Origin: Chrysomallon squamiferum
Lineage: Eukaryota; Mollusca; Gastropoda; Neomphalida; Peltospiridae
DNA: 42,500 nt
Direction: 5' to 3'
NCBI GenBank assembly: GCA_012295275.1
Contig: CM022666.1
Location: 16,264,272 to 16,306,771, forward strand
Shown here: positions 1 through 16,857 of the stretch, in pieces
Position numbering within the stretch: position 1 is the stretch's first letter
How the letters are laid out: each line of letters starts with the position of its first letter
Notes under the pieces: model-generated
Databases searched by the model: none
Seen by the model: the letters and a program-made list of their open reading frames with translations, nothing else
What the model was told of the DNA's origin: nothing
Made by a program: the position numbers and the translations under genes

Positions 1-1489
1 ATTAATATTGTTGTAGTTGTTGTAGTTGTGGTTGTTGTTGTTGTTGTTATTGTTATTATTATTATTATTACTATTATCATCATCATCGTCGTTTTTATTA
101 TTGCTATTAGAATTTTACTTCATTATATTTTTATCATAACTTTTTCTACTTTTCTCACATTTCTCATAATTATTTAAAATGAGGAAACAAAGAAAAAGAA
201 AAAAAAAAGAAAAGAAATAACGAAAGAGAAAGAAAAATAAGAAAGAAAGAAAGAAAAGAAAAACATATCTACTGATTGTTATATCATATTCATATATCCA
301 CTTTATATCCACAAAAAAATATCTGTACTTTCACCTTTGCGTCCTTTGGTCTAAGCATTCTTATACGAGCAAATATCCTGTGATCACGATTTCCCATAAA
401 AACAATTTTCCGCGCTGCAGATACACTCCTAATCTTTATCACTCTAAACAAATCATTATCTCCTAAATTAACTCCACTTCAGAGCAGAATACAATTACTG
501 GCTCTTTTCAACACGACGTTTTGAAGATGATATCGCTAATGAAGATTTTTTTTTTTTTTTTACTTTGCTTTGAGACAAAGCGATGTGGTTTCTGTGATGT
601 CATGTCGTGCAGTGTAGCTGTTAATACCTGGTATAAGATGTCGTGTTAGTTTCTGACGAAATCAGGTCGGGTTGTTCCGAGAGAAAATGAACTCACCAGG
701 AATGCAAATCGGTTGTTAGTGTCGACAAATACTTCAGACAGCGGTGAAAATCAATAAACCATTAAAAATCATTAATTTCAAAGATCAGATCAATAAAGGT
801 GCTTACGTGACTTCAGTGATCAAATCAATAACAAATTCAGTCATCGATTTCAGGGATAAAATCAATAGACTAATTACGTGATATCACTGATCAAAACAAT
901 AATCAATCACTGATTTAAGCAATTAAAACAAAAAGCCATTTCAGTTAACGATTAAATCACGTGATCATACTTCGACACGTATTCTCTGTGAATTACAGAT
1001 GTACGTCTTTCAGAAACACGTGAATAACATGCATCCATGACGTATTCTAACATATATCATAATTATATTTATTTCTGTATTACTGAAGTATTTATTATTA
1101 TCTAAATATTTTTGAAAAACAGGTATAACGTACATCTTTGTTTCACACTAAGATACATAATAATAATATTTCTTTCTACTTCTAATAATAATACTACTAG
1201 TTCTACAGCTTCTTCTACCGTTCCTGATCTTCCACCATTTCTATAACTATTTACCATGCCGACTTGTAATATCAGTATTGCTGATATTGCTACTTATACT
1301 ACTACGACTGTTACAGCTATGATCGATATTACCACTACTACTATTTGTACTACTAATATCACCATTGCTGATGCTTATACTATTAACCACTGCTTATACT
1401 ATTACTAATGCTTATACTAGCTACAACTACTGCTTATACTACTACTACAGCTACAACTACTACATCTACTGCTGTTGTTATATTTTCAG
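1..1489. other. Non-coding or upstream intron; microsatellites
   Basis: No exon is recognised here. The first 110 bases are TTG/ATT/ATC triplet repeat and 1180-1470 is degenerate ACT/TAC triplet repeat leading up to an acceptor at 1488-1489. The exon that follows starts in phase 1, so earlier coding exons (probably including the signal peptide) must exist, either upstream of the window or unrecognised in this stretch. Confidence 0.5.
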
Positions 1490-4523
<3,034 letters not shown>

Positions 4524-5426
4524 CCAAACATTCCCGGATTTGTCATTGCCTTTCACTGTTAATTTAGTCATCATTATTCATCATCATCAAGAAATAATTC
4601 ATCATCCTGACCTAAGAATAATATTGTATAATCTTTAATTAATAATAATAATTTATCAGCTTCAACCAATGATATATTCAGAGTGTCATTATTTTTGCAT
4701 GCTTGAAGCATTTTGTATGTGTATAGTTTGTAAGTTTGATCATATTGTTTGTTAAATGTTTGTGTTTCATTATTTTCTTTACTCTTCGTCATTCTGTTTA
4801 CTTTATTTTGTTTCTGGATACTTCTTCCATAGTCGTCTATTTGTACCCAGTTTGAAGTATTCATCATTTTGAAAATATTTGTCATAAATGTTATGATTTT
4901 CCGTACCATCTACACAATTGTTATTTCATGATTCTCTCCAAAATCTCAACCTTCTTAAAACATCATTCCAAGAGCTGACTATGTTATCATTATCCTGTAT
5001 CGCTGAATTGTAATCATTTACTATCATCAGACTGTTATCATTTTATGTATTCTCTGTAGTATTATCATTTCACTTTGTCTTGAACGGTCATCATTTTGTA
5101 TTTTTCCTAAAGCATCATGTTTAATATATTTTACCCGTTTTGAAGATATTGACTCTTCTGAAGTATCACTATACAGTGTTCTATCATTATACAATGTCGC
5201 TGAACTAAGAATTAAAATATAGATATAAATATAAATATAGGTATAGATGTATACTCTCTAAAGATGAAAACAGACTAGGATGGTTTTTCTATGCGGAACA
5301 TAATCAGATTGTTTTGCACTATTACGCTTATGCGCTAAAATGAGACTGCGTTTTTATGGTGATTACTTTTAAATCTTCTTTCTCAGGGAAAGCCTATTAT
5401 AGATTAATCTTGTGTCTTATGTATTT

Positions 5427-5457
<31 letters not shown>

Positions 5458-5729
5458 TTTTATACTATTTTTTATTTTATTTCATTTATAGTTTTTCGTT
5501 AATTTATTTATTTAATTAATTATTTTTTTTTTATTTTCTGTTCTATTCTATTCTATTCTATTATTATATCTTCTGTTTGTGCTTCGTTATTTCTGTCTAT
5601 CTGTCTGTTTGTCTTTCTGTCCGTCCGTCTTTCTATTATTTTGTCTCTCTGTGTGTTTACGTAATTCAATGTTAATATTAATTTATTTATTTAGTTATTT
5701 GTTATTTATTTAGTTATTTGTTATTTATT

Positions 5730-5789
<60 letters not shown>

Positions 5790-6344
5790 GAATTTGCATG
5801 TTGAGATTAATGTTGCAATATTTAAAGAAATATATTTTCCTAAGACTGACTGATTAGTTATTTGGGAAAACAAAGACAGTTGAGAACTGTGACGTATATA
5901 TGACGTATGTTGATTACTATGATGACATGTTATCTAGACTGCTACAGATTCTTTACTATAGCTATTACCCTAGAATCAGTTAATTATACAATATTAAACT
6001 ATAGTGGTATTTATTTGTTTATTTGTTTATTTATTTAATAAACACGCAGACTACATTATTTATTGATTGATTGACTGATTTTATTTAATTTATTATATCT
6101 TTTGGCCGTAACATCATCATCATCGTCATCATTATTATTATTGCAGTTGAATTATTATGTTATTGTTGTTTATTATTGTTTTTCCTCTTTTATTTTTTTA
6201 TTTATCAGTTTATGAGGGTTATTTGTATTTAATTTCTATTTTCACTTTATCTTTATGTTAAATTGTTAATGTGCTAGATAACAGTTTAGATAAGAAACAC
6301 TTTATAATGAATTTATAATGTTACCGCTAACTCAGTACTGACGT
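4524..6344. other. 3' flank of the cysteine-rich gene; AT-rich non-coding
   Basis: No AATAAA is seen soon after the stop codon; an ATTAAA lies near 5212. The stretch holds (ATTT)n at about 5420-5455, (ATT)n at about 5737-5785 and ATTT/TTTG tetramers. No exon is recognised. Confidence 0.5.
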
Positions 6345-6592
6345 GTACGTTATGACGTCACTATATAAAAACGTTGGTTACAGTTGTATAACATTTATAT
6401 CTAAATGTACGTTATCACATCACTGTATAATAACGTTGGTTACAATTGTATAAAATGTATATGTACATGTACGTTATGACATCACAGTATAAAACGTTGG
6501 TTACAATTGTATAACATTTATATGTACATGTACGTTATGACGTCACTGTATAATAACGTTGGTTACAATTGTATAACATTTATATGTACATG
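6345..6592 (+). repeat. Four copies of a 61-62 bp repeat with CRE- and TATA-like motifs
   Basis: Copies begin at about 6345, 6407, 6469 and 6530. Each reads gtacgttat, then a CRE-like octamer, then a TATA-like run, then acgttggttaca and attgtataacattt. The octamer is a perfect TGACGTCA in the first (6353-6360) and fourth (about 6538) copies and mutated in the middle two. The first copy has ctatataaaa directly after it. Confidence 0.85.
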
Positions 6593-6848
6593 TAGTTCTC
6601 TGTGCTTCTAAATACCTGAGAGAAAAACATAGTGTTAATTTTAAAACATTTACTCTTATCCATGTATATATTGCATAATTCTGCATACACACACATTCAT
6701 ACACATATAGAAACACACACACATGCGCAAACACACGGATACACACACATGTATCAATATATATATATATATATATATATATTCATCTATCTAAATGATT
6801 CTGTGTTTTTATTTGATGCAAAACACAAACGCACTAAACATGAATACG

Positions 6849-6929
<81 letters not shown>

Positions 6930-7689
6930 TCCTGTACGTTTCTAAATCATTGCTGTTGTTACTTTTGTTCATAAAGCTATAATAATTGTCTTCTGGTAAA
7001 GAAATGATGTCTTCCCCATTGTAAATAACAATACTGCATTGTACGTAACAATGTCACACTGTACATAAACGTGTTAGTAAAGAAATAAACATTTTTGAGT
7101 ACAGTTTGTTTTGTTTATTTTATTTTTACATCAATTCATAGACTAGTAATAATAATAATAACAACAACAACAAATTTGTTATTAATATTACCTTTATCAT
7201 TATTATTTTTATTAAAAAATCATCATCATCATCATTATTATTATTATAATTACCAAAGCAAACTGCACATACGAGCAATTTTAAGGTACTGTAAATGACT
7301 GGGTCTATTCTGTCAGTCCGTCTACTGCATTATTTCTCGTTCTAACCAGTTACCCACAACTCAAGAAGCCATTACACATAAAGATAACAAGATGAACATC
7401 AACAGAACCTTATTTCTAATCAGTGGAGTTGACAGAAGCTTTTTTTTTCATGTACTCATTTTATAACAATCACAATTCGATAACAGCTGTTAATATTAAA
7501 TACACAGGGAATGCAATAACATGAACATCACTTGTTTGATTGATATTATGCTAAATAATAAATAAATAAATAAACAAACAAACAAACAAATAAATAAATC
7601 AAGAATAAAAACAGCAACAAAAACATTAATAATAATCAATTATGATTATTATTATTTAAAAACAATTAAAAAATAATTGTTACATTCTG
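6593..7689. repeat. Intergenic microsatellites
   Basis: (TA)n at about 6758-6781, a long (AC)n tract at about 6855-6924, AAT and ATC triplets at 7147-7250 and (AAAT/AAAC)n at about 7557-7600. No gene is recognised. Confidence 0.7.
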
Positions 7690-7832
7690 TTAACTAAAAC
7701 AGATATAAGCTGAAAGCAGACGTCATGCGTCAAAATGGCGGACCTATTCCTCTGAGAGCTGTGTTAGTCCTTCTTCTCGCCCGCAGACAACACAAGACAA
7801 CGTACGAGAAGCTGGTTCTACGTCTCTGTACA
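7690..7832 (+). promoter_or_regulatory. Candidate distal promoter and 5' non-coding exon
   Basis: This islet is clearly richer in GC than its surroundings. It contains caaaATGGCGG at 7731-7741 (a YY1-like context and a possible 6-codon upstream ORF, MADLFL-stop) and ends at a good donor, TACA/GTGAGT, at 7832. It could be a distal 5' exon of the ACSL gene, spliced to the acceptor at 17531-17532, or a lone first exon of something else. Only transcripts would decide. Confidence 0.3.
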
Positions 7833-8163
7833 GTGAGTCACTGATTGCTTCATGCACGCTTTGAAACTATCACCGATGTTGTAAACGAATGTCCGTTTGT
7901 CATTCGACATGTACATCTATGCTGTGATTGATTGTTTTGAATACTGTGTCTATGTTTAGTACAGATATTTTAGGAGTGTTAATGTACGCAGTGTGTATCG
8001 TGCGAAAGACGGACAGATTTAGATATTTTGTGAGTCTCAAAGGCGGGGAAAATTTAGATGCGACATTTAGCAGGTGGTTACAGAGAATAAATAGTAATTG
8101 GACTAAAATTCACAGAGACGCCTTTTGCTTGTCACGCCATAAACAGAAACAGTCTCTTTCTTC

Positions 8164-8215
<52 letters not shown>

Positions 8216-8303
8216 TTTGTTAAACTCGGCTCTGTTTTCAGCCCTATAAATCAGGTCCTGGTGTTCTACGAATTTGATAATGACGATGATGATGATTATG
8301 ATA
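7833..8303. other. Non-coding stretch after the candidate exon
   Basis: An open frame of 126 codons overlaps 7928-8308, but its second half is poly-Ile from an ATT microsatellite at 8166-8214 and poly-Asp from GAT repeats. I see no splice or family evidence that it is coding. Confidence 0.4.
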
Positions 8304-8370
<67 letters not shown>

Positions 8371-8380
8371 GTAGTAATAA

Positions 8381-8415
<35 letters not shown>

Positions 8416-8450
8416 ATAATAATAATAATAATAGTAATAGCAGCAGCTGT
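8304..8450 (+). repeat. (AAT)n/(AGT)n microsatellite
   Basis: Uninterrupted AAT triplets to about 8370, then AGT triplets to about 8413, then mixed AAT/AGC/AGT. Translates as poly-Asn/poly-Ser and is not a gene. Confidence 0.9.
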
Positions 8451-8499
8451 AGTAATTGTAGTACTACTAATAATTACATGTATTTACACAGTACATAAT

Positions 8500-8797
8500 A
8501 CAGACATTTTTGTATTCTGTACGAAAAAAAACAACATCAAAACAATAATACAGACATTTTTTGTATTCTGTACGAAAGAAAACAACACGAAAACAATAAT
8601 ACAGACATTTTTGTATTCTGTACGAGAAAAAACAACATCAAAACAATAATACAGACATTTTTGTAGTCTGTACGAAAGAAAACAACATGAAAACAATAAT
8701 ACAGACATTTTTGTTTTCTGTACGAAAGAAAACAACATCAAAACAATAATACAGACATTTTTGTTTTCTGTACGAAAGAAAACAACATGAAAACAAT
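8500..8797 (+). repeat. Six copies of a 50-bp minisatellite
   Basis: Copies start at about 8500, 8550, 8601, 8651, 8701 and 8751. The unit begins acagacatttttgtattctg and continues tacgaaagaaaacaacatca then aaacaataat. Copies differ at a few sites (tgta/tgtt, catca/catga/cacga), so this is a moderately old array. No open function is seen; the minus-strand reading frame through it is a repeat artefact. Confidence 0.9.
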
Positions 8798-8799
8798 CT

Positions 8800-9284
8800 C
8801 TAACGAATCTGTTTAACATATCTGACATGTCCACTCATTCACTCCCAACATCACGATCCGCTTTTTCCACACACTTTAACATAATACAGACAGTTGCACA
8901 ACCGTAAACAACAATTAGAAAGAAATGAAACCTACACCACTTTGACCAAAAAGGTTTGTTTCTACATATGATTAACCTGACAGAGAAACGAAATGGGTTT
9001 TAACGTATTTACCGATTTAATGGCATTGTTAAATCTGTAATGGACTCCTAATAACTGCAGTCACGCGAAACCGCCGTTAAGTATTTTAGAATTACCAGTT
9101 GTAGTGTTGACTGTACTCGGTAATCATTGTCTAGTTATCAGAGAGGCGGTTCTAACTACGTCACAGTATCAGAATACACGACATCTGTAAGAAATTATCA
9201 CGGGAAGAAAAAATGTCTGTCACCGCAGTAGGTTTGATTGACAATAACAGCTTTGCGACTTCTGAATAACGTAATTAAACTCAT

Positions 9285-9349
<65 letters not shown>

Positions 9350-9605
9350 AATAAATAAATTGATGGTGGATGGATGGATAAATAATAGCATACTGAAACA
9401 CAAAGCTAGGCACACATACGGATGTAGATTAGAACAAGGAAGATAACTCCATTTAATCTAGTAGTGTTGACAGAGTTGTCCTCCTTGGTTATCATGCATA
9501 AATAGTGTCGGGAAATGTAAAAGAATTACGATAAAAAAATTTTAAAAATTAGCAAACTTTTCCTTCATTTAGCCAACCTTATTTCATTTTATTTATTTAT
9601 TTATT

Positions 9606-9686
<81 letters not shown>

Positions 9687-10060
9687 TTTATGGTAACAGT
9701 AAAAGTAGTATTATTAAAAAGAGTAGCAGTACTAGAACTAGTAATAGTAGAGTAATAGTCTAAGTAATAGTAGTAATATTTCAGATAATAAATAGTAACA
9801 AAAGTAATAATAGTTCAGGTAAAACTAGTAGAAACATTAGTACCAAATGTAATAGTAGTAGTAGTGTAGTAGTATGATGGTAATAATGTATAACAGCAGT
9901 ATGGTAGAAGCTGCCGTAGTTTCATACCTGTAAAATCATTATCAGTTGTAGAAGTAGAAGTAGACGTTAACGTTGCAGACGTACTAACAGTAACAGTGCA
10001 GTAGTGATAAAAGTAGTATTTATAGAAAAATGAAATATAAACTAACTTCAGTATAGCGAT
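8800..10060. other. Non-coding, with AAT and ATT microsatellites
   Basis: Unique sequence at 8800-9280 without a recognisable exon. (AAT)n followed by (AAAT)n at 9285-9360, then (ATTT)n and (ATT)n at about 9588-9686, then degenerate AGT triplets. Nothing else is supported. Confidence 0.5.
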
Positions 10061-10265
10061 TTTGAAGTATCAGTAGAAGTAGTAGTAGTAGCTGTAGTTA
10101 CAGTAGTAACAGTAGTAGTAGTTATAGTAGTAATAGTAGTAGTAGCAGTAGTAACAGTCTTAGTAATAGTAGTACTTGAAGTAACAGTAGTCATAAGATT
10201 TGAAGTTATAGTAATGAAAGTAATAATAATTTAAGTAAAGTAGTAGAAGTAATATTAGTACAAAC

Positions 10266-10296
<31 letters not shown>

Positions 10297-10633
10297 TAGT
10301 AGTATAGTAGGAGTGTTTAAAGTAGTAATGTGGCAGTAACAATAGTATAGTTGGAGTGATAATAGTAGTTGTAGTATAGTAGTAAAATAGTGTATATTAT
10401 TGGTAGAATAATTTTATAGTAGTAGTATGATAAAAGCGGCAATAGTTGTAGTAGTATAATTATAAAGGTAGAGGTAATAGTAAAAGTACTATTGTAGCAG
10501 CAGTAGTAGTAGAAGTAGTAGTAGTAGTAATAGTAGTAACTGTAGTAGTAACAGTAGCATATTAGTAATAATAATAATTATAAAGAAATGAAATATAAAT
10601 TAATTTCATAAATACGGTTTCTTAGTAGCAGTG

Positions 10634-10670
<37 letters not shown>

Positions 10671-10678
10671 AAGTAGTA

Positions 10679-10736
<58 letters not shown>

Positions 10737-10850
10737 CAGCAGCAGCAGCAGCAGCTATATTTCTGAACATATTTAAAACGATACATTTAAAGATGGTAAA
10801 ATTGTGTGCAACACTATTTGTAGTTTCAACGCTAATACTTTTTTAATTTC

Positions 10851-10902
<52 letters not shown>

Positions 10903-10910
10903 AACTTAAT
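10060..10910 (+). repeat. Degenerate AGT-triplet block, (AGT)n and (AAAT)n
   Basis: About 850 bp dominated by AGT/AGC triplets in several states of decay. There is a clean (AGT)n core at about 10633-10735, an AGC run to about 10754 and an (AAAT)n tract at about 10853-10904. The poly-Val/poly-Ala reading frame here is repeat translation. Confidence 0.85.
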
Positions 10911-11500
10911 AAGATTATTTTGCGTTTAAGACCAGGAAATGTTACTTTTAAAAGTGTTTGTTGTTGTGTTCATTCAGCCATGACTAAGTATATTTTAATA
11001 TAAATATATTTTACTATGCATTTCTTGTTTAACTGGGGGTGCAAAAGTGGACACGCTTCACTGAATAAAAAAAAAAAAAAAAATGCTTCAAGGTATTATG
11101 AAAATAAATACTTGAACTTTTGCCCTGGAAAAGCTCGTCGTTAAATTTTTTTGTTTATAAAATTCAGGCTGTTAAAATATTAACATAGATAAATTTATAA
11201 AATTAAGGTGTTAAAATACTGACATATCTAAACGGATCAGTCCAGAAAACTATGAAGTGTAAATGTTCTAGATCAGGTGTTCTAGATAACAAATTTGTTA
11301 TGGGCAGTCAAAACGTACACATTATTTTTGTCTTCTGTATCTAGATAGTGATGTACTTATAGTCAGTGTAGGTTAGAGCACGCTTGTCGTGGACTGTCTG
11401 GTGTGTGTTCTAGTGACTAATCTAATCAGGAAAACACGCGTCCCTCGTTGTTCTAATTTACGACTGATTCTGGCGTAAAGTTATTTTGTTGTAGTAGCAG
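10911..11500. other. Unique non-coding stretch
   Basis: Two roughly 50-bp diverged direct copies (tttataaaatt, then a ctgttaaaatatt-like core) lie at about 11150-11235. No exon is recognised. Confidence 0.4.
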
Positions 11501-11775
11501 CCGTGGTGGTGGGTGTAGTAATAGTAGAATCGCAGTTGTAACTAGCAGTAATAGTAATATCTGTAGCTATAGTAGTAATAGTAGTAGTAGTAGCTGTAGT
11601 AGTAGTAGTAGTAGCAGTATTAGTAGTAGTAGTATAGTAGTAATAGTAGTAGTAGCTATAGTTATAGTAATAATAGTAGATGTAGTATTAGTAGTAGTAG
11701 TATAGTAGTAATAGTAGTAGTAGCTATAGTTATAGTAATAATAGTAGATGTAGTATTAGAAGAAGAAGAAGCAGA
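11500..11775 (+). repeat. AGT-triplet block with a roughly 64-bp duplication
   Basis: Degenerate AGT repeat in which a segment containing agtagctatagttatagtaa and agtagatgtagtatta appears twice in tandem, between about 11630 and 11757. Confidence 0.75.
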
Positions 11776-11789
11776 GCACTATTTTTTTT

Positions 11790-12240
11790 ATTCCCACGTT
11801 TTTGACATTTTGACACGTTTCTATTTCTAGCTCAGTGTTTTCACACACGTCCGTCAGTCTCGGTTTCGACGTCTGACGTCACAAGCTGTCGTGTCTATGA
11901 AAAGGTTAATGAAAATATATGTTTTATTTCAAAACAATGAGTGTTCATTCGGTGTGACATCTTCGTTGTCTGCATCGTGATGACTTCGTACCAGTCGGTG
12001 CAGACATTTCAAAACATTACTGTTATCGGTTAGCAACAAGTGATCTTTCAGTTACACCTTAACCTAGACAGTATACAAAATGTTACTGTATTTCATAAAG
12101 CAGACTCCGGGAAGTAGCTAGAACGTTAATAAAAGATTAAGGACAACGAGAAGGTTTGATCCGTCGTGCCTCAGGCTGCCTAGATTTCAAATACAGACCG
12201 ACCAACACATAAATGTTTATCTAAGTGTATGAGTTATCTA
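11790..12240. promoter_or_regulatory. GC-richer islet with a perfect CRE
   Basis: Contains a full palindromic TGACGTCA at 11874-11881 in a CpG-containing stretch (about 11840-11900). No gene start is tied to it; it could belong to a regulatory region of the ACSL gene 5.7 kb downstream. Confidence 0.25.
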
Positions 12241-12259
12241 CGTTGTTGTTTTAACTAAC

Positions 12260-12408
12260 TACACAGACGGCACCAGCCAATCCGACGTGCACGGCGTGTT
12301 TGACGTGTCAAAGGTGAGATAAGATGCGATATTCACGAATGACCAGGTTATTCTGTTAAAAGAGATAAATCAGAGAACACGTCGTCTACGACAGACTCGA
12401 CGTTACAC
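12260..12408 (+). promoter_or_regulatory. Candidate alternative promoter or 5' exon
   Basis: A CCAAT box (agccaatcc, about 12276) is followed by CpG-rich sequence with several GACGTG motifs. Two consensus donors follow: CAAAG/GTGAGA after 12313 and ACAC/GTAAGT after 12408. This could be an alternative untranslated first exon for the ACSL gene. There is no open frame with family similarity. Confidence 0.25.
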
Positions 12409-12439
12409 GTAAGTACAGAGTGTGTAAAGTTCAACGTTC

Positions 12440-13266
12440 AGCTTTGTAATCGTAGAAAATTTACACTTTGATCAAATGAAGGAAATCAGACGTACAACTC
12501 ACTGAATAAAAATGTCGGCACTCCAATGGAAATGATCTTTAGAACATATACTGTAGGATTGTTCTTAGCTTATTTAGAATTTTTCAAAGGCTTAACATTC
12601 CAGTCAGAATAACTGTTACGAAATACTTCTTTTGTAGATTCGCTGCGAAGAAATATTTGTACACTTTTAGACTCTTAATCTGAGTAAACAAATGTAAGTT
12701 TGTGAATGAAGAACGGCCAAAGAGACTTTCTTCTTTTTGCATTACTGCATCACATTTGTTTTTCTGTCAGTGATTGTTATATATTAATATTTTCATTTTT
12801 ATTTATTTATTTATTTCCTTATTTACTAAAATTCTTATTTATTTATTTATTTCCTTATTTACTAACATTCTTATTTATTTATTTATTATTGTTAAAATGT
12901 AATGAAAATAGAAACTAGCGTAAATTAATAAACACAGAAAACCAGATTTCACTATTTCCAAAAAAAATAAAAAAAAATAGGACCACTAACCGAGGAAGTA
13001 AGTAATTCCCTATTATAATCATGTTTTCACTCGAACAAAATAAGAAAATATATATCTAAAACCAGAATGCCGTTACACGTTTAATCAAATTCGGCTCTAA
13101 AAGGATTAACGAAAAAAGTTATAATAGGATTGGTATTTTAACATAAAATGCGTCTAGGTTAAGAATTATCAGACAGGTAAAGCTATTTAAAGTACAAATG
13201 ATAACATTATCACTGCTGGTTATAATAAATTTAGTTACGTAATGGAATTAAGGTTTGAGAATTATA

Positions 13267-13303
<37 letters not shown>

Positions 13304-16300
13304 TTTCTTCGAACAGATTATCTATTGCCTGGGACAGCCTCTATATATAAGTATTACTCTGTCAGTTTTAAAATTAAAAATTAACTCAAAATATACAAAT
13401 ATAAAAGAATTCAGCACTTTGTTTTTCTTCCATTTCATAATATAACCAAAAAATGCAGATGCGTAATTTACTTGTTTACCGTTGAACTCAAATAATCATC
13501 TGACGAGCAAAGCACGAGACCTTGACGAAATTTCGTTTCCTTCCGGAAATTCACTGCGTCTTTATCTCTATATTTAACGATTCTGAATCAGAAAGGACGA
13601 ATTAACAACCTACAAATCAGCAAGAACGTTACATTTTATTTATTGTTTATAAAGAATGTAAAACCTGCTGCTGAATAAGCCTAATACATAGTAGTAGTGC
13701 TGATATTGTTTAATAATTTTTAGATCTGTTGAAAATAAGCTTTGAAAGTGTATGATTTATGTCGGACAATATTATTTAAAAGACTTAACTGGAGCGCTAA
13801 AGGATACTGGAGGAATTAATAATATACAACCAACTATAGCGCCATTGTCATAGTTGTGTGTGGTGTATTGTAGATGTTACAAATGATACAGATACATTTT
13901 ATTACGTTCGTGGTAAGTGTTTAATGCAAACATTTTTCATACTTAGTGAAATGAATTCTGACAACATGTAATTCACGATGTTTTCTATAAAACGAAGCTT
14001 TTCTGAGAAGACAACGATTTAGAGGACGCCGATTCGTTATTATGTAGTGACGCACATGTCTTCGAGAACGACCGATCGAAAACTAGCCGGTAACACTAAC
14101 AGGAATAACATCTTACGCATGCTCTTTCCAATCGTTCGATGTTATTAATGATTTTCTATATGTATTATTTAGTGAAAATGTATCCTGTTGCATAAATTTG
14201 TTTTGAATCAATATTCCGTGCAGTAAATAAAGCAGACAGTCAAACATAAGTTTAACATATGACTGCTGTATCAAGAACTGAAATTCTTTGTTAGAATTAC
14301 GATATATAATAACAGCACAGTGAATACATGTTTACACAAACTGGTTACAAACTACTAAATGCATCTGTTAAAATTTATCCACACCTGTCAGGTATAAATA
14401 AAAATTCACAGTCTAATTATATCATTATTATAATTACTTACAGATTATCCCTGACCTTCAGTGATAACTTATTTATACTGGCAGTCAATTGTCCACAGAC
14501 CACTGAAACAATGCTCTTTATCATAGTCTGTATAAATAACTGAATGAATCATACCTAGCATATTGAGATAACAAGCATAAAGCTGTCTAGTGTAATTGTT
14601 GTCTTCATTCAGTAAGTAAATTGGATAATCTAAAAACTACTGTTGTTTGTTGCATCACTCAGTCTGTTTTACTGAAGTTCATGGTTTGTATCTTCTTGTC
14701 AGCAGTAAAGCACTTTTTAAAACAACTCCAGAGATCCTTTGTGACTTAATAATTCATTGTATGAAGGTAGCAGTATTCATATCTCTTAATTTGTGTTTTT
14801 CCTCCTAAAAAATGTTTTATATTCTTACAAGAATGTCAGGGTTCCTTTAAACAAATATTTATTCAAATGGAAAAGTTCCAGCTAATTATTTTTATTAAAT
14901 ATATTTACTGCTAGTCAAAAATAATTTTTATACCGAGAACTGTTTAATTTAATAGAACAATAAAAAAAAATAATAATAATAATCAAAACTACATCCTTTC
15001 CCTGGGGGGGTAAGAAAAAGAAAATGTTTTACAGCTCACTTTATTACTGAGATTATAACTAATATTAAAATTAAATGAAGCAGAGCTGAATGATAATTGA
15101 TACTGATAAACAGGCGTATGCCACATGAATGTGTTTAAGATTTGTCATTAAATAACTTCCTTTTCCTTAAATGGCTCAGACAGACTGAAAACAATGAGGA
15201 ACATTTGCAAGTATTTTGAAAGCATCTTTTACTTTAATGTGACAATATGAAATATAACTTAATTCGACAGTTTGAGGAAAGGTCTTTTCTTTTAATGTGG
15301 GAAATGAAAATATAATTTTATTTGAAAGGTGAAAAAAAAATTCAATGTTTTATTCTTAGTTGCTGGTTTTGTATTTAATCATGGAAAATTGGTAACCATT
15401 AACAAGTTTGTTTATTCAAGCTACATATTAGTCTGTTCACTTGTGCTTGTTAGCTATACTATATATCTATCTACACGCACACACACACATGCACACACTA
15501 AAAAGTACAAAAGCTTCAGCCATTTTGCTCTGAAATCAACTCTAAAAAATTGAAATTCTTCACAAAACAGTAATATGAAATTATAAAAAAAAAAAAATAT
15601 TAGATATATAATAATATATCAATGCAGGAGTAGAGTTGTTTTCTGAAAATTAATTTGCTATTTGAAAAGTTGAATCTCTGTAATTTATGTTATTTTTAAA
15701 CATTATTTTTACTTGTTTTTACTTGTTATTTAAATGTTATTTGGTGTTATGTTACATGATAAAACATAAGAGAGAATATCATATTATCAGTCTTTAGACC
15801 CCAAGTGAGCCTTTTATTTTACTGTTATTCTTTCTTAACAAAAACTAGTTACACAAGCCAGATTATTTACTAAGAAATATTTAAGTAAGTCTTCAGAAAT
15901 GCACACAAACAGATTACTGGTAATTTGTACAAGATATATTTCGACATTTTAATTTTTTATGCTATTTTTTACTAAAACAACAAAAAAACAAAATATTCAT
16001 ATTATTAAACACCATATATCACTTAATGTTAGAGTCAGGTAAATAACTATTATCTAAATAGAATTAAATCAGGTGTTGGAGGTAAATTAAAACATGCAGG
16101 TATGTTTGTATTACCCTCAGACAGTAACATAGATAAATTACATCATTTTCTGCCACCATTTGTCTTTATAAAGTAGTGTTTTTTTTATTTATGATGTGTG
16201 TCTGGCATTGACTTTTCACCTCACTTGAGCTGAGTCTTCATTTTAATATATAACTTTGCTGAGGTACACACATTCTTCTTTTTTAACAACAATTTTTATT

Positions 16301-16819
16301 TTATTTATTTTTTATCTGTATAGTGTGTACAATAGATAATTCAACAGGATAATTACTTCACTCAAGGATGTAAATATGGTGTGTATTTATGAGTGTTTGT
16401 GTGTGTGTATGTGTAACTATCTTTACATAAAATTAAAAATCAAAATGTTCATTATACAAAAATACATGTGTTGTACATAAGATAGTCGTTTTTTTCTTTC
16501 TTGCTTATGGTTAGTACACTGGATATATTTATAGATATGACAAGTAGATTTCTATAAAAGATATTAAATTATGTTTACAATGTTAATATAAATGTGTATT
16601 GTGCATATTAAGTATGTAGTTCATTGGAGTTATTCATATCACAAATAGGTTTCATACATACATATTAGAACATTATTTATGAGGTATTGAAGAATAAATA
16701 TAAATGTTTAATAATGTTTATGATTAGTTTAGTCTGTGTGTTTATAGGTTTGTCAGCAGCTGATGCAGACATAAAAATAAAATAAAGTAATAAAAAAAAT
16801 TTAAAAAATGTATGTTCTA

Positions 16820-16857
<38 letters not shown>

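Noticed and set aside
7928-8308. 126-codon open frame
   Set aside because: No family similarity recognised, and the second half is poly-Ile and poly-Asp from microsatellites.
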